Source of the DNA: DATLFA01 sp035525225
Lineage (GTDB): Bacteria; Actinomycetota; Acidimicrobiia; Acidimicrobiales; WLNW01
Assembly: GCA_035525225.1 (NCBI GenBank)
Contig: DATLFA010000008.1
Coordinates: 18,818-82,817 of the forward strand
Reading direction: 5' to 3'
DNA: 64,000 bases
Positions 10,393-20,180 of the stretch are shown in pieces. A program made the translations under genes and the position numbers. The first letter of the stretch is position 1. Each line of letters starts with the position of its first letter. The notes under the pieces are model-generated. The model had not been told where the DNA came from. It made no database searches and saw nothing but the letters and a program-made list of their open reading frames with translations.

Positions 10393-11507
10393 GGCGCGCC
10401 GCGGGCGTATCGCGCAGGATCGTCGCCAAGATCGGTTCGTCGTCGATCACCGACGACGAGGGAGTGATCGCGCACAGCGCAATCGAGAAGCTCTGCCGCG
10501 AGGTGGCCGAGCTACGCGCACTGGGCCACCAGTGCGTGATCGTCACGTCGGGTGCGATCGCGGCCGGGTTGCCCGAGCTCGGCCTCGGCGGCCACAAGCG
10601 GCCACGCGATTCGGTGACATTGCAAGCGGTGTCGGCCGTCGGCCAGGGCAGCCTGATCGGTGCCTACAAGGCCGAGTTGCGACGCCATGGTCTCGTCGGC
10701 GGGCAGGTGCTTTTGGCGCCCCTCGACTTCATGGTTCGCAGCCAGTATCTGCACGCTCGCGCGACGATGCAGCGCCTCCTCGAACTGGGCGTCGTCCCGG
10801 TTGTCAACGAAAACGACGCCATAGCCGACGACGAGATCCGCTTCGGTGACAACGATCGTCTCTCCGCGCTCGTGGCGCACCTGATCGATGCCGACCTCAT
10901 GGTGCTGTTGACCGACACGGTGGGCGTGCTCACCGCTGATCCCCGCCGTGATGCGACGGCGTCGCTGATCGAGGAGATCGTGGAGTTCGACCACCAGCTC
11001 GAAGCGATGGCCGGAGGCACCGGCTCGGTGCGCGGCAGCGGGGGCATGGCCTCCAAGCTGACCGCGGCCAAGATCGCAGCGTGGTCCGGTGTGCGAACGG
11101 TCATTGCCAGCGCGCAGCGTGACAACGTTCTGGTCGACGCCCTCGATGGCGCGCCCGGTGTCGGCACGGTGGTCGTCCCGAAACCACATCGGCTGCCCGC
11201 GCGCAAGCTGTGGATCGCGTTTGCAGTGGGCGCAGCCGGACAGGTCACCGTCGACGTCGGTGCTCGGCGGGCACTCGCGGGCGGCGGGCACTCGTTGTTG
11301 GCAGCCGGAGTGGTCTCGATCGAGGGACGATTCGACGCCGGCGATGCCGTAGAGGTGCGCACGCCCGACGGCGCGATATTCGCCAAAGGCCTCGTGCGTT
11401 GCTCGTCGGTCGAGCTGTCGGCAATGGCGGGCAAGCGAACCGCGCAGCTACCCGAGGGTGCGACGCCGGAGGTCATTCATCGCGACGACCTGGTGATGCT
11501 CCCGTAG
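10389..11507 (+). CDS. proB: Glutamate 5-kinase with PUA domain
   Basis: 372 residues. The N-terminal amino-acid kinase domain shows VAKIGSSSIT (phosphate loop), VTSGAIAAGLPELGL, PVVNENDAI and FGDNDRLSALVAHLIDADLMVLLTD, all ProB signatures. A PUA domain follows from about residue 275. The enzyme phosphorylates L-glutamate as the first and feedback-regulated step of proline synthesis; the glutamyl phosphate is reduced by ProA, encoded 1.7 kb downstream past the opposed murJ gene. It overlaps obgE by four bases and the 3' end of convergent murJ by 35. Confidence 0.96.
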   Translation: MRRAAGVSRRIVAKIGSSSITDDEGVIAHSAIEKLCREVAELRALGHQCVIVTSGAIAAGLPELGLGGHKRPRDSVTLQAVSAVGQGSLIGAYKAELRRHGLVGGQVLLAPLDFMVRSQYLHARATMQRLLELGVVPVVNENDAIADDEIRFGDNDRLSALVAHLIDADLMVLLTDTVGVLTADPRRDATASLIEEIVEFDHQLEAMAGGTGSVRGSGGMASKLTAAKIAAWSGVRTVIASAQRDNVLVDALDGAPGVGTVVVPKPHRLPARKLWIAFAVGAAGQVTVDVGARRALAGGGHSLLAAGVVSIEGRFDAGDAVEVRTPDGAIFAKGLVRCSSVELSAMAGKRTAQLPEGATPEVIHRDDLVMLP

Positions 11508-13122
11508 GGCCCCCCGTGGAGCGCGACGTCGGCCCGCGGTTGCCCGGTACCACGATGCGCACCCGGGCCAAGTCGAGCAGACCGAATGCCTTCAGGAGCA
11601 GAATGTAGATCCCCAGGATGATCGCAGATGCGAACGCGAGGCGGCCGAAGAGATCGGCACCCGAACCGACGATGTTGTCGCGCGCGGCCCAGGCCGCGAT
11701 CGCAGTGCACAACGCGACCAAAGCGAGCCGAGCCAGGCCACGCACGAGCGTCGCACCCTGCAGACCGCCCGACCACAGCGACAGCACCCAATACGCGAGC
11801 ACTGCCGCCAACACGTAGGCAATCGTGAACGACCACGCGAGACCCTCGACGCCATAGCGGCCGATGAGGAGATAGGCGAAGACGATGTTCAAGATGTTCT
11901 GGACGACGTTGATGACGAACGGCGTCTTCGTGTTGTGCATGGCATAGAAGCCCCGCATGAAGTAGAGGTACACCGAGAACGCCACCAGGCCGCACGAGAA
12001 TGCGGCCAGCACGCCCGGGGCGGCATCGATGTCACCGAACGAGCCGGCAAGCTGCGCGATCGGCTCGGCGAGGATGGCCATCACGATCGACGCGGGCACC
12101 ATCAACAAGATGATCAACCACAGACCGTCGCGAACACGACGGCGGAACGCGTCGCGATCGCGATGGGCGATGTCACGCGCCAACTCCGGGCTCACAGTGG
12201 TCATCACGGTCACGGCCAACAGGCCATAGGGGAGTTGGAAGAAGGTGTACATCGTGATGTACGCGGTGAATCCGCCCGCCGACCGTTGGGCGAGTTGCGT
12301 CACGATCAGCAAAGCGATCTGGTTGGCGGTCACGTAGCCGGCGGTCCAACCCGAGAGTCGCACCAGTTTCCTGATCGCGGGGTGGTGCCAGTCGAGGCGC
12401 AGCTTGATGCGCACGCCGGCCTTCGTGAGCGCGGGCAACAACACCACGGCCATGGCGACGACGCCGGCGGTCGCGCCGAAGCCGAGCAGCCAGCGGAACG
12501 TGGGCGATGATTGCACGAGCTCGAGGCTCGGCACCTCGTCGATGACCGAGCGAGCGAGCAGCAACATGGCGATCACGATGACGTTGTTGAGCACCGGAGC
12601 CCACGCGGCTGCGAAGAAACGCCGTCGGGCGTTCAGCAGCGCGGTGGCGATGGCGGTCATCCCGTAGAAGAAGATCTGGGGCAGGAAGAAGTACGCGAGC
12701 GTGGTGCTCACACTGCGATACCGGTCGGCGTCGACTTCAGGGTCGAGTCGCACGGCCGTGTACAACTTGATGATCAGCGGTGCCGCGAGCGTCGCGATCG
12801 CGGTGACCGCCAGCAACGCCGCGGCCGCGGTGGTCACGATCGCATTCACGGCGTCCGCGTCTTTGTCCTCGAATGCTTGTGTGAACAGCGGGACGAGCGT
12901 GGCCGAGAGGATGCCTCCGAGGATCAAGTCGTAGATGATGTTCGGGGTCGTGTTTGCCAGCAGGTACGAAGCGGAGAGCTGGGACCCCGTGTCTCCGGTC
13001 CCGCCCGAGGTCTGCATCAGATACGCCAACGCGAGCACGCGCCCATAGCCGGTGATACGTGACAGCGCGGTGCCGGCGGCGATGCCGGCGTTCGTGCGAA
13101 GCAAACCACCGCGCTGCACCAT
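11473..13122 (-). CDS. murJ: Lipid II flippase MurJ/MviN
   Basis: 549 residues from ATG 13122. MOP/MATE-fold flippases move lipid II across the membrane for peptidoglycan synthesis. About 14 hydrophobic segments are visible. The N-terminus NAGIAAGTALSRITGYGRVLAL and the region SASYLLANTTPNIIYDLILGGILSATLVPLF are MurJ hallmarks. An in-frame codon ten residues further upstream exists, but a TACGCT -10 box 8 bases before 13122 favours this start. It lacks the long kinase-like C-terminal extension of mycobacterial MviN. The promoter is back to back with that of proA. Confidence 0.93.
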   Translation of the reverse strand: MVQRGGLLRTNAGIAAGTALSRITGYGRVLALAYLMQTSGGTGDTGSQLSASYLLANTTPNIIYDLILGGILSATLVPLFTQAFEDKDADAVNAIVTTAAAALLAVTAIATLAAPLIIKLYTAVRLDPEVDADRYRSVSTTLAYFFLPQIFFYGMTAIATALLNARRRFFAAAWAPVLNNVIVIAMLLLARSVIDEVPSLELVQSSPTFRWLLGFGATAGVVAMAVVLLPALTKAGVRIKLRLDWHHPAIRKLVRLSGWTAGYVTANQIALLIVTQLAQRSAGGFTAYITMYTFFQLPYGLLAVTVMTTVSPELARDIAHRDRDAFRRRVRDGLWLIILLMVPASIVMAILAEPIAQLAGSFGDIDAAPGVLAAFSCGLVAFSVYLYFMRGFYAMHNTKTPFVINVVQNILNIVFAYLLIGRYGVEGLAWSFTIAYVLAAVLAYWVLSLWSGGLQGATLVRGLARLALVALCTAIAAWAARDNIVGSGADLFGRLAFASAIILGIYILLLKAFGLLDLARVRIVVPGNRGPTSRSTGGPTGASPGRRDE

Positions 13123-13130
13123 GCGGAGGC

Positions 13131-13136
13131 AGCGTA
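13131..13136 (-). promoter_or_regulatory. -10 box TACGCT, leaderless promoter of murJ
   Basis: On the minus strand TACGCT ends 8 bases before ATG 13122. It faces away from the proA promoter 26 bases away. Confidence 0.5.
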
Positions 13137-13161
13137 GATGCCACACCCCCACCTACGGCGC

Positions 13162-13167
13162 TACCCT
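13162..13167 (+). promoter_or_regulatory. -10 box TACCCT, leaderless promoter of proA
   Basis: TACCCT ends 7 bases before GTG 13175, which decides the proA start. Confidence 0.5.
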
Positions 13168-13174
13168 GGCACCC

Positions 13175-14428
13175 GTGGTAACGCCGTCATCTCCAGTCCT
13201 CGACCTCGGCCGCCGCGCGAAGACCGCATCTCGTACATTGGCGCTCGCAAGCACGGTGGCAAAGAACGACGCGCTGCTCGCGGCGGCCGATCTCCTCGTC
13301 GCCCGCACCGCCGACATCCTCGCGGCGAACGAGCTCGACATAGCGCGGGCGCAACAATCCGCCACCAGCGCGACCGTCATCGACCGGCTGCGCCTCAACG
13401 CGAGTCGCGTCGAGTCGATGGCCGCGGGCCTGCGACAGGTGGCCGCTCTCGCGGACCCCGTCGGCGAGATCACCGAGGGTTACGTCCGGCCCAATGGCCT
13501 GCGCGTCGAGAAAACACGCGTGCCGCTCGGGGTGGTTGCGATCATCTACGAGAATCGACCCAACGTCACGAGCGACGCGGCCGGCCTTTGCATCAAGGCG
13601 GGCAACGCGGCGTTCCTCAGGGGCAGCTCCGGTGCGATCGATTCCAACCGGGCGATCGTGGCCGTGCTCCGAGACGCGCTGACCAAGGCGGGTCTCCCCC
13701 CGGACGCGGTGGTGCTCGTCGAGGACACCCGTTACGAGGCCGCGGTCGAGTTCATGCAGGCTCGCGAGGTCGTCGACGTGTTGATCCCCCGCGGTGGGCC
13801 GTCGCTGATCCGGTCGATACTCGAAAACGCCACGGTCCCCTATGTGATCGACGGTGATGGCAACTGCCACGTCTACGTCGATGCCGCCGCCGACTTGTCC
13901 ATGGCCGAGCGCATCACCATCAACGCCAAGATGCAGCGTCCCTCGGTGTGCAACGCCGCCGAGAGCCTGCTCGTCCACCAATCGGTGGCGGCAGAGTTCC
14001 TGCCCACCGTCGCGGAGGCGCTGGCCGGTGTGGAGCTCGTCGGGTGCGACAGATCGCGGGCACTCGTGCCGGCGATGGGCGCCGCCACCGACGACGACTA
14101 CGCCACCGAGTTCCTCGATCTGAAGCTGAGTGTGCGAGTGGTCGATTCGATCGACGACGCGATCGCGCATATCGCCCGTTTCGGGTCCGGGCACAGTGAG
14201 GCGATCGTCACACGGGATCTGGACGCCGCCGACCGCTTCGTGCGCGAGGTCGACGCGGCCGCGGTGCTGGTGAATGCCTCGACCCGATTCGTCGATGGTG
14301 GCGAACTCGGCCTCGGGGCCGAGATCGGTATCTCCACCCAGAAGCTCCATGCGCGGGGTCCGATGGGGCTCCGCGAGATCACCACCGAGAAATGGGTGGT
14401 TCGAGGAACCGGCCAAATTCGCGGTTGA
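13175..14428 (+). CDS. proA: Gamma-glutamyl phosphate reductase
   Basis: 417 residues from GTG 13175. An aldehyde-dehydrogenase-superfamily enzyme that reduces glutamyl 5-phosphate to the semialdehyde with NADPH, the second step of proline synthesis. Motifs: EKTRVPLGVVAIIYENRPNV, GNAAFLRGSS, and the catalytic cysteine in MQRPSVCNAAESLLVH near residue 259. The C-terminal RGPMGLREITTEKWVVRG is typical of ProA. The 417-residue length matches the family. Confidence 0.96.
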   Translation: MVTPSSPVLDLGRRAKTASRTLALASTVAKNDALLAAADLLVARTADILAANELDIARAQQSATSATVIDRLRLNASRVESMAAGLRQVAALADPVGEITEGYVRPNGLRVEKTRVPLGVVAIIYENRPNVTSDAAGLCIKAGNAAFLRGSSGAIDSNRAIVAVLRDALTKAGLPPDAVVLVEDTRYEAAVEFMQAREVVDVLIPRGGPSLIRSILENATVPYVIDGDGNCHVYVDAAADLSMAERITINAKMQRPSVCNAAESLLVHQSVAAEFLPTVAEALAGVELVGCDRSRALVPAMGAATDDDYATEFLDLKLSVRVVDSIDDAIAHIARFGSGHSEAIVTRDLDAADRFVREVDAAAVLVNASTRFVDGGELGLGAEIGISTQKLHARGPMGLREITTEKWVVRGTGQIRG

Positions 14429-14458
14429 AACGATTCCGTGCCGAGCGGGTAGGGCCGG

Positions 14459-14464
14459 TAGCCT
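14459..14464 (+). promoter_or_regulatory. -10 box TAGCCT, leaderless promoter of the MoxR-type ATPase
   Basis: TAGCCT ends 6 bases before ATG 14471. Confidence 0.5.
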
Positions 14465-14470
14465 CGGGAC

Positions 14471-15361
14471 ATGTCGTATCGCTTCGATGACGTTTCCACA
14501 GTCCGCGACTCGCTGAGCAAGGTCGACTACCTCGCCGACGACGGCATCGCAGGCGTCGTGTATCTCGCCGATCGACTGCAAAAGCCGGTGCTGATCGAGG
14601 GCCCCGCGGGCACGGGCAAGACGCAGCTCGCCAAGTCGGTGGCCGAGATGAGCGGTGCCCGCTTGATCCGGCTGCAGTGCTACGAGGGTCTCGACGAAGC
14701 CAAGGCCCTCTACGAGTGGAACTACAAGAAGCAGCTGTTGCGCATCCAAGCCGAACGCAACCAAGACGGTACGTGGGCCGACATCGAAGAAGACATCTTC
14801 TCCGAAGACTTCCTGTTGACCCGCCCGCTCCTCGAGGCGATCCGCGCCGACGACCCGGTGGTGTTGTTGATCGATGAAGTCGACCGCGTCGAGGTCGAGA
14901 CCGAAGCGCTGCTGCTCGAGATCCTGAGTGACTACCAGGTCTCGATCCCCGAGCTCGGCACCGTGACCGCCAAGCAGGTTCCGTTGGTGTTCCTCACGTC
15001 GAACAACACCCGTGAGTTGAGCGAGGCACTAAAGAGACGCTGCCTCTTTCTTTACATCGACTATCCCGACATGGAGCGCGAGAAGCGCATCGTGTTGACA
15101 AAGATTCCCGAGATCACCGATAGCTTGGCCGATCAGGTCGCCCGCATCGTCCGTTCCATCCGCCAGCTCGAGCTCAAGAAGGCGCCGTCGGTGTCCGAGA
15201 CCCTCGACTGGGCGCGGACCTTGTTGTTGCTCAACATCGAGCACATCGACGCGCAAACGGCAGCCGACACGGTCAACATCTTGTTGAAGTACCGCACCGA
15301 CATCGCCAAGGTGCTCAAAGAGTTCTCGACCAACGCCGCGACGACGTTCGTGGCGAAGTAG
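14471..15361 (+). CDS. MoxR/CoxD-type AAA+ ATPase
   Basis: 296 residues. Walker A GPAGTGKTQLAKSVAE, Walker B VVLLIDEVDR, sensor 1 PLVFLTSNNTRELSEALKRRC (also the arginine-finger region). MoxR-family ATPases act as chaperones that insert cofactors or activate complexes, usually with a VWA-domain partner. That partner is encoded ten bases downstream, so the two probably work as an ATPase/MIDAS pair, as CoxD/CoxE do in carbon monoxide dehydrogenase maturation. No cox structural genes are nearby, so the client is unknown. Confidence 0.88.
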   Translation: MSYRFDDVSTVRDSLSKVDYLADDGIAGVVYLADRLQKPVLIEGPAGTGKTQLAKSVAEMSGARLIRLQCYEGLDEAKALYEWNYKKQLLRIQAERNQDGTWADIEEDIFSEDFLLTRPLLEAIRADDPVVLLIDEVDRVEVETEALLLEILSDYQVSIPELGTVTAKQVPLVFLTSNNTRELSEALKRRCLFLYIDYPDMEREKRIVLTKIPEITDSLADQVARIVRSIRQLELKKAPSVSETLDWARTLLLLNIEHIDAQTAADTVNILLKYRTDIAKVLKEFSTNAATTFVAK

Positions 15362-15370
15362 GGCCTCGCC

Positions 15371-16879
15371 GTGAGCGGCACGGAGTTCCCGGCGCGGGGG
15401 GCCATCGGCGCGCGCGCGATCGGCTATGCCCCCGAATCGCCGATGCTCGATTTGCTCACCGGGTTCATCAACGAACTCCGCGAGGCGGGATTGCCGGTAT
15501 CGCTTACCGAAAACCTCGACGCGATGGAAGCGGTCACGCACATCCCCATGGAAGACCGCGACGCGTTCAAGTACGCGCTCGGTTCGACTTTGGTCAAGAA
15601 CCATACGCACTGGAAAGCGTTCGAGATCGTCTTCGAGGTCTACTTTTCGATGCGTGGAGAGGAATACGGTCTCCTCGAGCCCGACCTGCCCCTCGACGAC
15701 CTCCCCGAAGATGCCCAGACCGGCGACGGTGATGCCGACCGCGCCGGGATGCGAGGCGGCGGTGGCAATGCCCTGTCACCCGAAGAACTGGCCGAGATGC
15801 TCTTCCAAGCGTTGCTGCGCGGCGACAACTCGTTGATGAGGGCCATTGCTCGCCAGGCAGTGCGCCGCTATGCGGGCATGGAGCCGGGACGCCCCGTCGG
15901 CGGCACCTATTACCTCTATCGCACATTGCGCAACCTCGATCTCGACAACGTGCTCGAGCGGTTGCTGCAGTCGAATCGAGAGCAAGCGGCGGGGCCGCTC
16001 ACGTCGCTCGAGGAACGACTCGAAAAAGACGAGTTCCAATCTCGGATCGATCAACTGAAGAAGGAGATCGAGGCCGAGATCCGCCGGCGCCTGGTGGCCG
16101 ATCGTGGGGTCGAGGCGATGGCCAAGACCCTGCGCAAACCACTGCCCGAAGACGTCGAGTTCATGCACGCGTCGCGCGAAGAGATGCTCGCGCTGCGCAA
16201 GGCGTTGTATCCGTTGGCCCGCAAACTCGCGGTGCGCCTCGCCCGCAAGCGCCGTCACGGCCGCAAAGGCCCTCTCGACTTCCGCAACACCATGCGCCAC
16301 TCGCTGTCCTATGGCGGCGTGCCCGCCGAACCGAAGTTCAAGTACCCGCGCCCGGCCAAGCCCGAGATCATGGTCGTGGCCGACATCTCTGGTTCGGTCG
16401 CGGCATTCGCTCGGTTCACCCTGCACCTCGTCTACGCGATCTCGTCGCAGTTCTCCCGCGTGCGGGCGTTCGTGTTCATCGACGGTCTCGACGAAGTCAC
16501 GCACTTCTTCGAAGGCGTCGAGGACATCACCGAGGCCGTGCACCGCGTCAACACCGAAGCCGATGTGGTGTGGGTCGACGGCCATTCCGACTACGGCCAT
16601 GCGTTCGGAGTGTTCCTCGAGAAGTACGGCCGCGACGTCGGCCCGAAGACGTCGGTGATCCTGTTGGGCGACGCCCGCAACAACTACCACGCCTCGCAGG
16701 CGTGGATCGTCAAAGATCTGCAGCACAAGGCTCGCAGCGTGTTCTGGCTCAACCCCGAACCGCGCTCGTACTGGGATACCGGCGACTCGATCCTGTCCGA
16801 GTACGGCACGCATTGCGACGGAGTGTTCGAGGTGCGCAACTTGCGCCAGCTCGAAGCCTTCGTCGAGCACCTCGTCTGA
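15371..16879 (+). CDS. VWA domain protein, CoxE-like
   Basis: 502 residues. The C-terminal ~170 residues are a von Willebrand A domain with a DISGS MIDAS motif near residue 339 and a DGHSDYG element. The middle contains a charged, probably coiled segment (SLEERLEKDEFQSRIDQLKK...) and RKRRHGRKGPLDFRNTMRHSL, characteristic of CoxE-type proteins. The GTG at 15371 is taken as the start because the frame is open there. MLDLLTGFINELREAGLPVS, 24 residues later, is the conserved beginning, so a later start is possible. It probably forms a pair with the MoxR ATPase directly upstream. Confidence 0.85.
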   Translation: MSGTEFPARGAIGARAIGYAPESPMLDLLTGFINELREAGLPVSLTENLDAMEAVTHIPMEDRDAFKYALGSTLVKNHTHWKAFEIVFEVYFSMRGEEYGLLEPDLPLDDLPEDAQTGDGDADRAGMRGGGGNALSPEELAEMLFQALLRGDNSLMRAIARQAVRRYAGMEPGRPVGGTYYLYRTLRNLDLDNVLERLLQSNREQAAGPLTSLEERLEKDEFQSRIDQLKKEIEAEIRRRLVADRGVEAMAKTLRKPLPEDVEFMHASREEMLALRKALYPLARKLAVRLARKRRHGRKGPLDFRNTMRHSLSYGGVPAEPKFKYPRPAKPEIMVVADISGSVAAFARFTLHLVYAISSQFSRVRAFVFIDGLDEVTHFFEGVEDITEAVHRVNTEADVVWVDGHSDYGHAFGVFLEKYGRDVGPKTSVILLGDARNNYHASQAWIVKDLQHKARSVFWLNPEPRSYWDTGDSILSEYGTHCDGVFEVRNLRQLEAFVEHLV

Positions 16880-16926
16880 CGCGTCGGTTTACCGACGCAA
16901 CTCGGACCGCGACGAGTTGGCGCCGA

Positions 16927-18306
<1,380 letters not shown>

Positions 18307-18361
18307 GGTGACAGCGTTGCCGGTGGGGGCAACGAGGTGCAAACCGTTAATCGCCGCGCCG

Positions 18362-19195
18362 TCAGGCGGCGTCGACGCTGGTGGTAGCGGCTTGCTCGCG
18401 TACGAGGTTGACCGCCCGTTTCACGAGACGGCGGGCGGCTTCGGCGGTGACGCCGAGCTCTTCGCCGACTTCGCGGTAGCTGCGCTTGCGCCCGTCGCGC
18501 AGGCCGAAGCGCTGCTCGACGGCGTAGCGGGCTCGAGCATCGAGCACACCGAGCAAATCCGTGACCATCTGCTCTTCGGCGCGGCCGATGACGACCTGTT
18601 CGGGGCCCGGATTGGAATCGGGGAGCAGATCGACCAACTCGTTGGAGTCGTCGTCGCCGATGGTGCGGTCGAGCGACGTCGGCGTGGTGAGCCGATGGAG
18701 GCGGGCGTGCTCGTCGTCGAGCTCGTCGCCGTCACCGGAAACCTGCCGCAGCGCGGCTCGCAAGCTCGCCGAACGATCGCCCGGCAGGCGCACGAGGCTG
18801 GCCTTTTGGTCGAGGGCTCGGCCGATCGCCTGGCGAATCCAGAATGTGGCGTACGTGGAGAACTTGAAGCCCTTGCGCCAGTCGAACTTGTCGACGGCGT
18901 GCTCGAGGCCGAGGTTGCCTTCTTGGATCAAGTCGAGCAGCTCCATGCCGGGGGGCATGGGGTAGCGGCGGGCGACAGAAACCACCAGACGCAGGTTGGC
19001 CCGGATGAACCGGTCTTTGGCGATGGCCGCATCGGCGATCGCCCGATCGAGCTCGAACCCGGTCTCGCCGGCCTTCTTGCGAAGGCGAGCCTTGTGGCCC
19101 TTTTCGATGATCTTGGACAGCTCGCGCTCTTCCTCCGCGGTGAGCAGAGGGACGAGCCCTATTTCGTTGAGGTATTGACCTACTGAATCGCTCAT
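18362..19195 (-). CDS. RNA polymerase sigma factor, sigma-70 family group 2 (RpoD/SigB-like)
   Basis: 277 residues. Region 1.2 (DSVGQYLNEIGLVPLLTAEEERELSKIIEKG), region 2 (RFIRANLRLVVSVARRYPMPPGMELLDLIQEGNLGLEHAVDKFDWRKG..., FSTYATFWIRQAIGRAL), a region 3, and region 4 helix-turn-helix (SYREVGEELGVTAEAARRLVKRAV). Region 1.1 is absent, so it is a non-essential primary-like (group 2) factor for alternative growth states. GAAGAAG lies 4 bases before ATG 19195. No anti-sigma gene is adjacent. Confidence 0.92.
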   Translation of the reverse strand: MSDSVGQYLNEIGLVPLLTAEEERELSKIIEKGHKARLRKKAGETGFELDRAIADAAIAKDRFIRANLRLVVSVARRYPMPPGMELLDLIQEGNLGLEHAVDKFDWRKGFKFSTYATFWIRQAIGRALDQKASLVRLPGDRSASLRAALRQVSGDGDELDDEHARLHRLTTPTSLDRTIGDDDSNELVDLLPDSNPGPEQVVIGRAEEQMVTDLLGVLDARARYAVEQRFGLRDGRKRSYREVGEELGVTAEAARRLVKRAVNLVREQAATTSVDAA

Positions 19196-19550
19196 AACAC
19201 TTCTTCAAACAAGAATTTCCGAGGTGTGATTCCGTGCAGGCAGCCTCGGAGGGGGCTTTTTCGGCAGCGGCGGGCTTTTCATCGGCCCGGATCACACCAA
19301 CTGACAGGGGAACTGGAGGATTCAACACCATCCTTAGCCACAAACCAGTGCAGCTAGCCTATGAATTGCGTCACCCCCCTTCGGCCGATCGGCCTACGAG
19401 CTAAAGGAAATCGGGCCAAAAGGACGTTGCCACATCGGTCACATGGCGCTATGGACGGCCCATCACCAAGCCTCGATCAGGGGGAAACCGGCGAGCACCG
19501 GGAGGCCCTGAACGGCCCCCGCCGGAGCGGGCCCTCTAGAATCCGCCGCC
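19196..19550. other. Divergent intergenic region, sigma-factor gene / nadD
   Basis: 355 bases without a credible gene. It must hold the promoters of the sigma factor (minus) and of nadD (plus, TAGAAT at 19537). No hairpin or riboswitch-like structure stands out. Confidence 0.5.
19537..19542 (+). promoter_or_regulatory. -10 box TAGAAT, leaderless promoter of nadD
   Basis: TAGAAT ends 8 bases before GTG 19551 and is the best match in the set to the sigma-70 consensus. Confidence 0.55.
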
Positions 19551-20180
19551 GTGCATACGGCGCCGAAGCGGATCGGGATCCTCGGGGGAACCTTCGACCC
19601 GCCCCACGTCGGCCACGTGGTCGCTGCCGTGGGCGCCCTCTGGGAGCTCGATCTCAACGTGGTGCTGTTGATGACGGCGAACATCCCCTGGCAAAAAACC
19701 GGGACTCGTTCGGTGACCTCGGCGGCCGATCGCCTCGCCATGGTCACCCTTTTGGCCGAGGGCGTGGCGAAAGTACAGGTATCGACGCTCGAGCTCGATC
19801 GCGGGGGGAGGTCGTTCACCGGTGACACTGTCGAGGAAGTGAAGGCAGAGCACCCGGGCGCCGAGCTGTTCGTGATCGTCGGCAGTGACGTCGCCGCACT
19901 GCTCGGTACCTGGAAGAAGACGGCCGCGCTCAAAGCCGGCGCCACCATCGTGGTCTACGACCGTCCCGGTTCGGTTGGCGCGTCGCCGCCAGAGGACTGG
20001 TCGTTCCGGCGCATCGATGTTCCGCAACTGGCCGTGTCGAGCACCGACATCCGGGCCCGCTGCGCCGAGGGTCGGCCGATCGACGGCCTGGTGCCCCCTG
20101 CGGTGCTGCGCTACATCACCGACCGCCGGCTGTATGTCGACGACGGGGAGGCCGCGCCGCCGGTGTTGAGCGCTCCGTGA
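19551..20180 (+). CDS. nadD: Nicotinate-nucleotide adenylyltransferase
   Basis: 209 residues from GTG 19551. It transfers AMP from ATP to nicotinate mononucleotide in NAD synthesis. The nucleotidyltransferase motif GILGGTFDPPHVGH is at residues 8-21, and the second motif SSTDIRARCAEGRPIDGLVPPAVLRYI is C-terminal. It is the first gene of a nadD, LytR_C-domain, rsfS run, a common actinobacterial order; it overlaps the next gene by GTGA. Confidence 0.95.
   Translation: MHTAPKRIGILGGTFDPPHVGHVVAAVGALWELDLNVVLLMTANIPWQKTGTRSVTSAADRLAMVTLLAEGVAKVQVSTLELDRGGRSFTGDTVEEVKAEHPGAELFVIVGSDVAALLGTWKKTAALKAGATIVVYDRPGSVGASPPEDWSFRRIDVPQLAVSSTDIRARCAEGRPIDGLVPPAVLRYITDRRLYVDDGEAAPPVLSAP

Noticed and set aside
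13187..14764. Long open frame (525 codons) on the minus strand opposite proA
   Set aside because: It mirrors the codon pattern of proA and has no family resemblance; high GC commonly opens the antisense frame.
14471..16879. MoxR and CoxE-like genes as evidence for carbon monoxide dehydrogenase
   Set aside because: No coxL, coxM or coxS genes are in the window; the pair occurs widely without them.
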